From Achromobacter arsenitoxydans SY8 (GTDB lineage Bacteria; Pseudomonadota; Gammaproteobacteria; Burkholderiales; Burkholderiaceae_B): a stretch of DNA of 64,000 nucleotides. Of the stretch, positions 1 through 8,211 are shown in pieces. The notes beneath the pieces were generated by a model. The model searched no databases and was not told where the DNA came from. It was given only the letters and a program-made list of their open reading frames with translations. The position numbers and the translations under genes were made by a program. The stretch's first letter is position 1, and every line of letters starts with the position of its first letter. The stretch spans positions 62,001 to 126,000 of the forward strand of contig NZ_AGUF01000021.1 of the NCBI RefSeq assembly GCF_000236785.1. Reading direction: 5' to 3'.

Positions 1-377
1 CGCGGCATCCGTTGATCACGTTTCCCAAGCGGACCTATCCCTATACGTTTTTGCACAGAGAGCTGACCACGCCCGAACATGGCGCGCCCCGGATATTCAC
101 GAACTGGTCCCTCTCGACCATCGTCCGCATGGCCGAAGATGGCTATGGCGTGTGCGTCGTGCCTCGATTGGCCGTGCTCAAGGAAGTCGAGCAGGGGCGA
201 TTGAAGGTCCGTCAGGCGCAGATGCAGCTGCGCGATTTGTCTTTCGCAGTGGCCTACGCGCCTGGAAGCGACCAGCAGACCAAGGAGGCGCTGTCCGAGC
301 TTGCGGGCGAGATCGCGCGCGCTTCGACCTTGGGCCACCGCCGACGCCGCAGATCCCCTCGTGCGCCAGCGGGCTAG
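1..377 (+). CDS. LysR-family transcriptional regulator, C-terminal part (5' end outside window)
   Basis: The open frame runs in from the left edge, so only the last 125 or so residues are present. The visible part looks like the second half of a LysR substrate-binding domain: an NWSLSTIVRMAEDGYGVCVVPRLAV stretch (about residues 30-55 of the fragment) is the usual helix and strand that precede the end of the effector fold, followed by VEQGRLKVR. The tail after the domain is arginine- and proline-rich and probably unstructured. The gene points toward the dehydratase operon 190 bases downstream, so it may regulate it, although LysR regulators more often lie divergent from their targets. The DNA-binding domain cannot be checked here. 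Confidence 0.8.
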   Translation, partial: RHPLITFPKRTYPYTFLHRELTTPEHGAPRIFTNWSLSTIVRMAEDGYGVCVVPRLAVLKEVEQGRLKVRQAQMQLRDLSFAVAYAPGSDQQTKEALSELAGEIARASTLGHRRRRRSPRAPAG

Positions 378-466
378 CGCCGGCCAGTCACTATCAGTGG
401 TTTCCCTGATTGCCACATGCTTAGTTCGCCACGCGAGCAAGGCTCTGCCGGGAGGATCGTTCAATC

Positions 467-481
467 ATAAGGTGATCTTAT
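467..481. promoter_or_regulatory. Possible LysR-type palindrome upstream of dehydratase operon
   Basis: ATAAG-N5-CTTAT is a perfect 5-bp inverted repeat about 85 bases upstream of the preferred dehydratase start. It resembles the short interrupted dyads bound by LysR regulators, and a LysR gene lies just upstream. The match is short and could be chance. Confidence 0.3.
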
Positions 482-567
482 TGATTTCGATCCAAACATA
501 GGATTGGTCGTTATCAAACGCCCAAGCTGTAATGGCTGCGCAATGTCGCAATCAGCCAGGAGCAGCT

Positions 568-1566
568 TTGAATTCCGCAACCTCCAGCGCCGCTTTCGCC
601 GTCACGCTCGGTGATGTGCAGCAGGCGCATGAACGTATCCGATCGCACATCGTGCGCACCCCTTTGCTGGAAAGCGCGTCGCTCAATGAGCTGGCCGGCG
701 CACGTATTCTCGTAAAGGCCGAATCGCTGCAGCAAGCCGGCGCATTCAAGTTCCGCGGCGCCGTCAATCGCCTGCTGCAACTGAGCGACGCACAGAAGCG
801 CGCCGGCGTGGTGGCGTTTTCGTCCGGAAACCATGCGCTGGCTACCTCGCTGGTGGCGCGCAAGCTGGGCATTCCCGCATCCATCATCATGCCGGCTGAC
901 GCGCCCCGGGCAAAAATCGAAGGCGCGCGCGCCAACGGCGCCGAAGTCGTGCTCTACGACCGCCAGAAGGACGACCGCGAGGCAATCGGCGCCGAGATAG
1001 CAGGCCGCACCGGCGCCGTAATCGTGCCTCCGTACGACGACCCCGACATCATGGCGGGCCAGGGCACCGTCGGGCTGGAGATCATTGAGCAGGCCCGCGA
1101 CATGGGGGCGACGCTTGACGCGGTGATCGCGGCGTCCAGCGGCGGCGGACTGGTTGCAGGCGTGGCCACGGCGGTCAAGTCGCTGTCACCTTCCACGGCG
1201 GTGTACGCCGGCGAGCCGGAAGGCTTCGATGAATTGGCGCGGTCTTTGGCATCGGGCCAGCCCGAAAGCAACGCTCCGGGCGCAACGTCGATCTGCGATG
1301 CGCTGCAAGTGGTCAGGCCCGGCAAGCTGACGTTCCCGATCAACCTGCATCTGCTTGCGGGAAGCCTGGTGGTAAGCGACGACGACGTGCGACGCGCCAT
1401 GAAAGCCGCATACCAGCATCTGCGCCTGGTCGTGGAACCCGGCGGAGCGGTCCCGCTGGCTGCCGTGCTGGCACGCAAGCTCGATCTGGCTGACAAGACC
1501 GTTGCCGTGGTGCTGAGCGGCGGCAACGTCGATACCTCCGTTTTCATTGAGGCGCTGAACGCCTGA
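568..1566 (+). CDS. PLP-dependent threonine/serine dehydratase-like protein
   Basis: A fold-type II PLP enzyme of the threonine dehydratase/serine racemase group, which removes water from hydroxy-amino acids to give a 2-oxoacid and ammonia. The Schiff-base lysine lies in AFKFRGA (about residue 61 from the chosen start), the substrate-binding SSGNHA loop near residue 86, and the phosphate-binding SSGGGL loop near residue 190. About 332 residues without the C-terminal ACT domain of biosynthetic IlvA indicates a catabolic type. I prefer the TTG at 568 because AGGAG sits 5 bases before it; an in-frame ATG at 532 would add 12 residues but has no ribosome binding site. It heads an operon with a DUF4392 protein, RidA and an MFS carrier; RidA typically clears the enamine released by such enzymes. 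The actual substrate is unknown. Confidence 0.88.
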   Translation: MNSATSSAAFAVTLGDVQQAHERIRSHIVRTPLLESASLNELAGARILVKAESLQQAGAFKFRGAVNRLLQLSDAQKRAGVVAFSSGNHALATSLVARKLGIPASIIMPADAPRAKIEGARANGAEVVLYDRQKDDREAIGAEIAGRTGAVIVPPYDDPDIMAGQGTVGLEIIEQARDMGATLDAVIAASSGGGLVAGVATAVKSLSPSTAVYAGEPEGFDELARSLASGQPESNAPGATSICDALQVVRPGKLTFPINLHLLAGSLVVSDDDVRRAMKAAYQHLRLVVEPGGAVPLAAVLARKLDLADKTVAVVLSGGNVDTSVFIEALNA

Positions 1567-1572
1567 CCCATC

Positions 1573-2640
1573 ATGCTGAATTCTGACTCCAAAACCTACC
1601 ATCGCGTTGCCCGCACCATCGACGACTTTATGCGCGTCGATTACACCGGCGTGGGCCTCATCGGCAATCTCTATGAAGCGCTGCAATCGCGCCAGCCTGG
1701 CTATGCCTGCATGGGCGCCGCCGAGCGGCTGCACAAGGCGGCGCAGGAAAGCACCGGACCGATCCTGATCGCAACCGGCTTTCCGGAAGGAGGCGGCGCG
1801 CCCGAGACTGATGGTCCGATCGGCGCGGCCCTGATGGCGCGCGCATTTTTCCTTGGGTTGCGGCGCGAGACCGTGATCGTCATTGACGAGGACTGGGAAG
1901 ACATGATGATCGCCACCTGCCGAGGCGCAGGCTTGGCTCCGATGCCATTTCCCGAGGACGGCGTCATCAAGCCATTCGATTTCCTGCGGCCCGTGTATAT
2001 AAAGACGGTGCCCAAGGATGATCGCGGCGCGCATGCGATCTGCGACGCCCTGGTGACGGTAACGCGCCCGTGCGCGGCGATCGCCATCGAGCGCCCGGGG
2101 CGCAATGCGAAGGGCCTGTATCACGGTCTGGGCGGGCGCCCGCTGGACGGGCTGGTGGCCAACCTGGATTACCTGTTCGAGAAGGTCAAGGCGGCGGCGA
2201 TTCCGTTCATTGGCATCGGCGACGGGGGCAATGAATTGGGCATGGGCGTCATTGCCGAGGATTTGCCGCGCTTCTCGCCGAAGGCGGCTGATACGGGCAC
2301 GCCGGGCCGCGGCGGGGTCGCGGCGGTTACGGCCGCCGATTGGCTGGTGGTATCCAACATATCGAACTTCGGCGCCACCGGGGTGGTGGCGGCACTGTCC
2401 GCGCTGCTGGAGAACCCCGTCGTTTTCCACGAGCCCGAGCTCGAAACCCGCAGTACCGAACTGTGCGTGGCCAGCGGCGGCGTGGACGGCATGTTCATGG
2501 CGCCCGAGCCGGCCCATGACGGCATTGCGATGCAGGAGTATGCGGGCATGGTGCGCGCGTTGCGGGGCAGTGTGATGCGTGCGCTGGGCCACTCCATCAA
2601 TTGGCAGGGGCACCAGGGCGACTGGAGGCAATTGAAATGA
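1573..2640 (+). CDS. DUF4392 / D-glutamate cyclase-like protein
   Basis: The whole 355-residue protein matches the DUF4392 family as I know it; the characterised member is the C-terminal domain of vertebrate DGLUCY, which converts D-glutamate to 5-oxo-D-proline. Recognisable family patterns include TGFPEGGGAPETDGPIGA (about residues 68-85), a conserved IGIGDGGNELGMG motif (about 215-227) and WLVVSNISNFGATG (about 257-270). No membrane segment or signal peptide is seen, so it should be cytoplasmic. It begins 6 bases after the dehydratase stop and its stop overlaps the RidA start, so the three are probably translated together. The linkage suggests it acts on the same or a related amino acid; D-glutamate itself is only one possibility. 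Confidence 0.8.
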   Translation: MLNSDSKTYHRVARTIDDFMRVDYTGVGLIGNLYEALQSRQPGYACMGAAERLHKAAQESTGPILIATGFPEGGGAPETDGPIGAALMARAFFLGLRRETVIVIDEDWEDMMIATCRGAGLAPMPFPEDGVIKPFDFLRPVYIKTVPKDDRGAHAICDALVTVTRPCAAIAIERPGRNAKGLYHGLGGRPLDGLVANLDYLFEKVKAAAIPFIGIGDGGNELGMGVIAEDLPRFSPKAADTGTPGRGGVAAVTAADWLVVSNISNFGATGVVAALSALLENPVVFHEPELETRSTELCVASGGVDGMFMAPEPAHDGIAMQEYAGMVRALRGSVMRALGHSINWQGHQGDWRQLK

Positions 2641-3110
2641 GCGCAAACACGATCTCGGGTCGTTTGGCCGAACTTGGCCTGTCGCTTCCGGCTGCCAATC
2701 CGCCGCGGGGCAGTTACGTGCCTGCCGTCCGCGCTGGCGACCTGCTGTTTGTGGCGGGACAGGCGCCTCGGCGCAACGGTGTCCTGGAGTTTTCGGGCAA
2801 GGTGGGCCGCGACCTCAGTGTCGAAGCGGGCCGGGAAGCCGCGGCGCTGTGCGCGCTTAATGTGCTCGGCCATCTGGCCCATGCCTGCGGCGACGATCTG
2901 GCCCGTGTCGCAGGCGCGGTGCGCCTTGCCGGCGTGGTCAATTGCGCCGAGGACTTCGACGCCCATTCGAAGGTGCTTGATGGCGCATCGGATCTGCTGT
3001 CGGCCGTTCTGGGCGATCGCGGGCGGCATGCGCGTATCGCCACCGGCGCCTCGTCGCTGCCTACGGGCATGGCGGTCGAAGTCGAAGCTATCTTCCAACT
3101 CAAACCATGA
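2637..3110 (+). CDS. RidA-family enamine/imine deaminase
   Basis: A RidA (YjgF/YER057c/UK114) family protein, 157 residues with a short N-terminal extension typical of the subgroup beginning RLAELGLSLP. The family hydrolyses reactive enamine/imine intermediates made by PLP dehydratases. Visible features are the LLFVAGQAPRRNG strand-turn (about residues 32-44) and the RIATGASSLPTGMAVEVEAIF C-terminal region (about 134-154). The usual active-site arginine of RidA (in an xxRxxV context) is not obvious: this subgroup has ARIATGASSLP. The ATG at 2637 overlaps the preceding TGA (ATGA) and has GGAGG 8 bases upstream. Placing it with a dehydratase fits its known detoxifying role. Confidence 0.9.
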   Translation: MSANTISGRLAELGLSLPAANPPRGSYVPAVRAGDLLFVAGQAPRRNGVLEFSGKVGRDLSVEAGREAAALCALNVLGHLAHACGDDLARVAGAVRLAGVVNCAEDFDAHSKVLDGASDLLSAVLGDRGRHARIATGASSLPTGMAVEVEAIFQLKP

Positions 3111-3154
3111 TTCAGGGCGGGACCACCGCCTGACATCCTCAAGGGGAAAAAACC

Positions 3155-4474
3155 GTGCAAGCAACCCTGAATTCCCCCGCTTATGCGGGGCAGGCGCCAG
3201 ACCGCAACGCCGTCTACCGCAAGGTGGCGCTGCACATCATGCCGTTTCTCATGCTGTGCTACGTGGCTGCGTACCTCGACCGCATCAATATCGGTTTCGC
3301 CAAACTGCATATGCTCAATGATCTGGGCTTCAGCGATGCGGTCTACGGCCTGGGCGCGGGATTGTTCTTCATCGGCTATCTGATTTTCGAGGTGCCAAGC
3401 AATCTGCTGATGATGCGCATCGGCGCAAAGAAGACAATCTCGCGCATCATGATTCTGTGGGGCATCATTTCCGCCTGCTTCGCCTTTGTCGAAACGCCAA
3501 CGCAGTTCTATGTGTTGCGCTTCCTGCTGGGCGCGGCCGAGGCAGGGTTTTATCCGGGTGTGATCCTTTATCTGACGTACTGGTTCCCGGCAAACAAGCG
3601 CGCGAAGATGGTGGCGCTGTTCGTGGGGGCGGTGCCGTTGTCGGGCATGATCGGCGCTCCGCTGTCGGGCGCCATCATCGAATGGGGACATGGCGCGCAT
3701 TCGCTGGCGGGCTGGCAATGGATGTTCATCATTGAGGCCGTGCCTTCGCTGCTGCTGGGCTTGCTGTGCTTGAAGTACCTGGCCGACAGCCCGGCCGTAG
3801 CCGGCTGGCTCACCAAGGAAGAGCGGGAATTGGTCGAAGGCGAGCTGGAAGCGGAGCGGGACCTCACTCGCCACGACAAGTCCACGGCGTCGCTTGCGGC
3901 TACGTTGAAAGATCGTCGCGTGTGGAAGATGACGAGCATCTGCTTTTGCTCGGCCATCTGCTCTTACGGCGTTTCCTTCTGGTTGCCCACGCTGGTGCAG
4001 CAGCTCAACGTGGGCGATGTGATGCACGTGGGGCTGTACACGGCAGTGCCGTTCACCGCTGCGTTTGTGGTGATGTACCTGATCGGCCGCAGTTCTGATC
4101 GCATGCGTGAGCGCCGCTGGCATCTGGTGGGGCCGTTCACGTGCGTGTGCGTCGGTCTGATCGGCAGTGTCTGGTTCCATGGCTCCATGGGCCTGGCGCT
4201 ACTGTCGCTTACGATTGCCGCCGTTGGCGCGTACAGCACGACGTCGATGCTGTTCACGATCCCGGGCCTGTTCCTGTCGGGCGTGGGCATGGCGGCGGGG
4301 GTGGCAATGATCAACTGCTTTGGCGGTCTGGGTGGATTCGTCAGCCCCTATGTGGTGGGCGTGGTGAAGGACATGACCGGCAGCACTGATAACGGCGTCA
4401 TTTTCATTGCCTGCGTGGCGCTTGTCGGTGCGGCGCTAACGCTAACGCTACCCAAGAAGCTGGTGAACCGCTGA
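3155..4474 (+). CDS. MFS transporter, anion:cation symporter type
   Basis: A 439-residue major facilitator with about 12 predicted membrane helices. The first loop reads YLDRINIGFAKLHM (about residues 34-47), the signature of the anion:cation symporter (ACS) group that takes up organic and sugar acids such as phthalate, tartrate or galactonate; the loop after helix 2 has the FEVPSNLLMMRIGAKKTISRIM pattern of the same group. A GTG start is well supported by AAGGGG 9 bases before. It is the last gene of the dehydratase operon and presumably imports the substrate metabolised by the upstream enzymes, so the operon looks like a self-contained uptake and degradation unit for a hydroxy-amino acid or related acid. 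Confidence 0.92.
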   Translation: MQATLNSPAYAGQAPDRNAVYRKVALHIMPFLMLCYVAAYLDRINIGFAKLHMLNDLGFSDAVYGLGAGLFFIGYLIFEVPSNLLMMRIGAKKTISRIMILWGIISACFAFVETPTQFYVLRFLLGAAEAGFYPGVILYLTYWFPANKRAKMVALFVGAVPLSGMIGAPLSGAIIEWGHGAHSLAGWQWMFIIEAVPSLLLGLLCLKYLADSPAVAGWLTKEERELVEGELEAERDLTRHDKSTASLAATLKDRRVWKMTSICFCSAICSYGVSFWLPTLVQQLNVGDVMHVGLYTAVPFTAAFVVMYLIGRSSDRMRERRWHLVGPFTCVCVGLIGSVWFHGSMGLALLSLTIAAVGAYSTTSMLFTIPGLFLSGVGMAAGVAMINCFGGLGGFVSPYVVGVVKDMTGSTDNGVIFIACVALVGAALTLTLPKKLVNR

Positions 4475-4481
4475 TCAGCCA

Positions 4482-4506
4482 GCCGCAGCGCATCATGCGC
4501 TGCGGC
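4482..4506. terminator. Bidirectional hairpin between convergent genes
   Basis: A 12-bp perfect inverted repeat (GCCGCAGCGCAT / ATGCGCTGCGGC, one central base) lies between the MFS stop and the stop of the converging TonB receptor. It lacks a clear T-tract on either strand, so termination strength is uncertain. Confidence 0.55.
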
Positions 4507-4529
4507 GCGTTGATGGTCCTGCGTGCCCG

Positions 4530-6698
4530 TCAGAAATAGAACGTCGCTCCCAGTTCATAAGTGCGGCCAGGCGCCAGCAACACCTGGCTGGTGGCGCGTC
4601 CGCCGTAGTAGGCGTAAAGCTTGTCGGTCAGATTGCGAACGCGGAACGTGATGACCGCCGGCTGCAAACGGTAGCTGATGGCCGCATCCACGGTGGTGTG
4701 TCCGTTGATGCGGATCTGGTTGGCGCTATCCGTGTACATCTTCCCCGTGTGATTCAGCCCGACGAACAGGTCCATGGGCACATCCTTGAGGCGGTAAGTC
4801 GCGTAAAGATTGGCGACTCGTTCGGGGACGTTCGGCGGCGTGTTTCCTATCCTGGACGTGCCGTCGGCTTCGGTCAGCGAATCGTACCTGGCATTCAGCG
4901 CGGCGATGTTGCCCGAGACTGTCAGTTGCGGGGTGATACGCCAGTCGGCCGACAGTTCCACGCCGCGGGATGACTGGCGGCCGTTGTTGACCGTCACGCG
5001 CGGGTCGTTGGCGTCGCGCGTCAGCACGTTCTCGAGTTTGATGTGATAGACGGCAGCGGTCCATTCCACATCGCCCAGGGTCTGCTTGAAACCTGCCTCC
5101 CATTGTTCCCCTTTTGCAAGCGGGAACGAGGAATTCGCCTCTGACAGCAGGAACAACGATCCCACGGGAATGGTGGCGTTGGTGTATTGCGCGTAGATGG
5201 AGGAGGAGGGCGTGACGTCGAATACCGTGCCCAGTCGGACCGAATTCGCGTTGTAGCGGGTGCTGAAAGAAGAATGGGTGCCCGCGTTCAGGTCGGTGAC
5301 GCCGCGATCGACATGGATGCGGTCATAGCGGTAGCCGCCCACCACGGTCCAGCGGTCGGTCAGCTTGAGCGCATCCTCCAGAAACAGCGCGGCGCCGCGG
5401 ACATCGCTTGAGTAGTTGGTTCGGTTTCCCGGTCCGCTCATCAGTGCAGGATCGTCGTTGTAGTAGCCTACATCGGGATTCCATAGCGACACGCGCAGCG
5501 CATCGGCGGTGCTGGCCGAACGGTTCGAGAAGCGCCGTTTGTTGTCCAGCGAGGTCTTGCTGAGCTCGCCGCCGATCACGAACTTGTTCGACAGGCCGCC
5601 CAGCGTGCCGGTGTGCGTGGCGTCGAAGCGATTGATCAAGTAGCGCTGGTTGTGCGTGATCAGCGTTTGGTCGCGGTCGACCGAATCGGGCGCGCTGAAA
5701 GTGGCCGATTCGGAATTCTTCCAGAGGCGGTCGACCTTGTTCATCGCCAACTCGTTGCGCAGCGTCCAGGACGACGAGAGCTGGTGCGTGACCCGTGCCC
5801 GCCACCAATAGGCTTCGGCTTCGTTGCGATCATTGAGCACGTTGTAGTTGTTGCCGGCCAGGGCGCGATCAAGCACGCGTCCGTCCGGAGTGCTGACGAC
5901 GCCGGTGGGATCCTTGGCCAGACTGCGCGGAATTAGCGGCGTACCCCAGTAGGCGTGGCCGGTGTCGCGCGAGTAATCGAAAGAAAGGTCCAGGCGCGTC
6001 CGCGGCGCCACGTCGAAGGCGACGCCGGTGGTCAGGTGGTCGAGCTTATTGCTGTTGCGGTCGATGGTGCCGACGCGGCTGTCGTTGTGGCTGTAGTCGA
6101 TGCGGTAGGCGCCGGTTTCGCCGAAGTTGTCGCCCAGGCCGATGCCGGCGCGTATGTTGCCATAGCTGCCATAGGAGAACATGGCTTCGCGCGAGGGATT
6201 GTCGCGGTCGGGACGCTTGGTCTGGAAGTTCACGATGCCGCCGATGGCGCTGTCGCCCTGCAGCACGGACGCAGGGCCTTTCAGGACTTCGATGCGCTCA
6301 TAGTTCCAGGTGTCCTGCACCCGGTTGTTGGTGCCGGCCCCCGACATGCGCAAGCCGTCATAGAGATAAAGAATGTCGGTGAAGCCGCGCGAAGACAGCG
6401 TGGTGGGCGAGGATGGCGGACCGCCGCCGGCCAGACCCGTGGCGCCGCGCAATGCTTCGCTGAGCGTGGTTGCGCCACGCTCGCGGAGTGTCTGCTGCGT
6501 CAGGATCTCGACCGATGCGGGTGTTTCGCGGATCGTCAGACCCAACCGTGATGCGCTGCCGCTGGTGCTGTCCAGGTGCAGGCTATCGTCTTCGCTGGCG
6601 GCCTCCACCCGTATGGACGGCATTTCCGCTTCCTGGGCCTGTGCGACGGGCACGGCGGTGCAGGCCGCAAACGCAGCGGTGGTGACGACTCTTCTCAT
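4530..6698 (-). CDS. TonB-dependent outer-membrane receptor (siderophore type)
   Basis: A 722-residue outer-membrane receptor. It has a signal peptide ending about AVPVAQAQ (residues 15-22), a plug domain (about 50-165: RETPASVEILTQQTLRERG, then GTNNRVQDTWNYERIEVLKGPASVLQGDSAIGG), and a C-terminal barrel ending in aromatic F (YELGATFYF). There is no N-terminal STN signalling domain, unlike the other two receptors in this window. It is the last gene of a four-gene leftward set with an ABC ATPase and two permeases, 42 bases after the second permease, so the receptor and the ABC proteins probably handle the same compound. The plug matches the TonB-siderophore family, but the Zur-like operator ahead of the operon raises the possibility of a zinc or zincophore ligand. 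Confidence 0.93.
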   Translation of the reverse strand: MRRVVTTAAFAACTAVPVAQAQEAEMPSIRVEAASEDDSLHLDSTSGSASRLGLTIRETPASVEILTQQTLRERGATTLSEALRGATGLAGGGPPSSPTTLSSRGFTDILYLYDGLRMSGAGTNNRVQDTWNYERIEVLKGPASVLQGDSAIGGIVNFQTKRPDRDNPSREAMFSYGSYGNIRAGIGLGDNFGETGAYRIDYSHNDSRVGTIDRNSNKLDHLTTGVAFDVAPRTRLDLSFDYSRDTGHAYWGTPLIPRSLAKDPTGVVSTPDGRVLDRALAGNNYNVLNDRNEAEAYWWRARVTHQLSSSWTLRNELAMNKVDRLWKNSESATFSAPDSVDRDQTLITHNQRYLINRFDATHTGTLGGLSNKFVIGGELSKTSLDNKRRFSNRSASTADALRVSLWNPDVGYYNDDPALMSGPGNRTNYSSDVRGAALFLEDALKLTDRWTVVGGYRYDRIHVDRGVTDLNAGTHSSFSTRYNANSVRLGTVFDVTPSSSIYAQYTNATIPVGSLFLLSEANSSFPLAKGEQWEAGFKQTLGDVEWTAAVYHIKLENVLTRDANDPRVTVNNGRQSSRGVELSADWRITPQLTVSGNIAALNARYDSLTEADGTSRIGNTPPNVPERVANLYATYRLKDVPMDLFVGLNHTGKMYTDSANQIRINGHTTVDAAISYRLQPAVITFRVRNLTDKLYAYYGGRATSQVLLAPGRTYELGATFYF

Positions 6699-6740
6699 GA
6701 TGCTTTCCGGATGTTTCGATGAAGGAGGAGGAATAAGTTG

Positions 6741-8201
6741 TTAGACCACGCGGTAGCGGCGCAGGCGCCAGCACGCCAGGGCCAGCAGCAGCGCCGTGGG
6801 CGCCAGCAGTTGCACGAGCGAGCGCAAGGCCCGATGGCGAACGGCGGCGGGATCCTCTTCCTGCCAGTGGAAGACCGGTATGCGTGGGAAGTCCTCGGGC
6901 GAAATGGCGCGGCTGGCCTCGATACGGGGCAGGAAAAAATCCTTCCATGCCAGGTGGTAAACGTCGATCTGCCGCATGAAGTGGGCGTGGCGGCGTTGGC
7001 CAGTGCCGGCCCGCGCGGTGATGCCTTCAAAGGCGGCCGCCGCCGGCGACAGAAAGCTGTACCGGGCGATACGCGCTTGTTGGCGCACCATCTGCGCGTC
7101 GAAGCGGTCCAGTTCGGGTTGCATGGCGGCGTCCACCTGGCGTTCGACACGCGCATGGCCCAGCGGGCGGCCGGAGATCTTGAGGTACCCGTCGCGCGGG
7201 ATCAACGCATCGGGCTTGTCCATGTGTTCATAGTCGGTCGAGAGCAGGGCGGCGTGGTCGCGCATGGCCAGCGCGGTGGCCACACGGGTGCGGGTGGCCA
7301 ATTCGGCACGGGAGGGCGCCGGGTCGAAGTACGCGGCGGCCAGATTCAGGAGTACCGGCGCCACTAGCACCAGCAAGACCCAGCTGACCATCAGGATCAT
7401 GGCGTTGGCCGCCGAGGATTTGCCGAAGGCATTGACGGCCACCACGGCGGCGAACCAGAACAGCGCGTAGGCGCCGACCAGCAGCGCCCACCACAGCGTG
7501 GGGCCGGCTGCCTGCAGGGCCTGTGGGCGTGCGATCAGCAAGGCCGCCACGGGCACCAGCACCGCCGCGGTCAACAGCACCAGGGCGCGCAGGGCGACTT
7601 TGCCGCCGATCAAAGTCGCCAGCGATAACGGTTGCGACAGTAGCAAGCGCAACGTGCCATCTTCTTTCTCTCCCGACAGCAGGTTATGCCCAAGCGCGAA
7701 AATCAGGAGCGGCAATAGATAGACCACGACGAACGCCAGATCGAAATGCCCGCTGAGCAGGTGCCAGGGGTTCTCGATGTCGTTGTTGTGGATGAAGTCG
7801 ACCTTGCTGTCGTAGCTCACCTTGAACTGTGACGGAAACAGGTCGGTCTGGCCCAGCGCCACCGGCGCCAGCGGAAGGCTGGGCATGACGGCGTAATGCG
7901 CGCCGAGCCCGCCGCCCATGTTGGCGGGGCTTGCGGGATTGCCGAATGGTGTCGGCGTTTCTGTGCCGTCCATGATGCGGTTCAACTGCGCCAACTGGCT
8001 GGCGCGGTTCTGCGCATCCGCGCGCATGAGCGCGGCCTGCGCCTGATCGCGCAGCGAGGTCTGCAGCATGCCGTTAAAGATCGCGTATCCCACCAGCAGC
8101 AGGAACAGCAGGCCGCATACCCACAGCGCGCGCTCGCGCGTCAGCAGGCGGAGTTCGTGCCGCAGGACCATTCCAAAGCGGCGAAATTGCGTATCGTGCA
8201 T
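6741..8201 (-). CDS. ABC-2-type permease, DUF3526 family (second of pair)
   Basis: Membrane protein of 486 residues with a helix at about 28-48 (LWVCGLLFLLLVGYAIFNG), a long periplasmic loop (about 50-170), a helix cluster at about 170-300, and a final helix at about 455-475. The order (N-terminal helix, large extracytoplasmic loop, membrane cluster, second loop, C-terminal helix) fits the DUF3526/ABC-2 permeases that pair with a separate ATPase. It lies 10 bases after the companion permease 8212-9600, and the two probably form a heterodimer. GEKEDGTLRLLLSQPLSLATLIGGK (about 193-217) is the coupling region characteristic of ABC-2 exporters such as NosY. Direction of transport cannot be told from sequence; the family is generally exporter-like. 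Confidence 0.82.
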   Translation of the reverse strand: MHDTQFRRFGMVLRHELRLLTRERALWVCGLLFLLLVGYAIFNGMLQTSLRDQAQAALMRADAQNRASQLAQLNRIMDGTETPTPFGNPASPANMGGGLGAHYAVMPSLPLAPVALGQTDLFPSQFKVSYDSKVDFIHNNDIENPWHLLSGHFDLAFVVVYLLPLLIFALGHNLLSGEKEDGTLRLLLSQPLSLATLIGGKVALRALVLLTAAVLVPVAALLIARPQALQAAGPTLWWALLVGAYALFWFAAVVAVNAFGKSSAANAMILMVSWVLLVLVAPVLLNLAAAYFDPAPSRAELATRTRVATALAMRDHAALLSTDYEHMDKPDALIPRDGYLKISGRPLGHARVERQVDAAMQPELDRFDAQMVRQQARIARYSFLSPAAAAFEGITARAGTGQRRHAHFMRQIDVYHLAWKDFFLPRIEASRAISPEDFPRIPVFHWQEEDPAAVRHRALRSLVQLLAPTALLLALACWRLRRYRVV

Positions 8202-8211
8202 CGGGTGTTTC

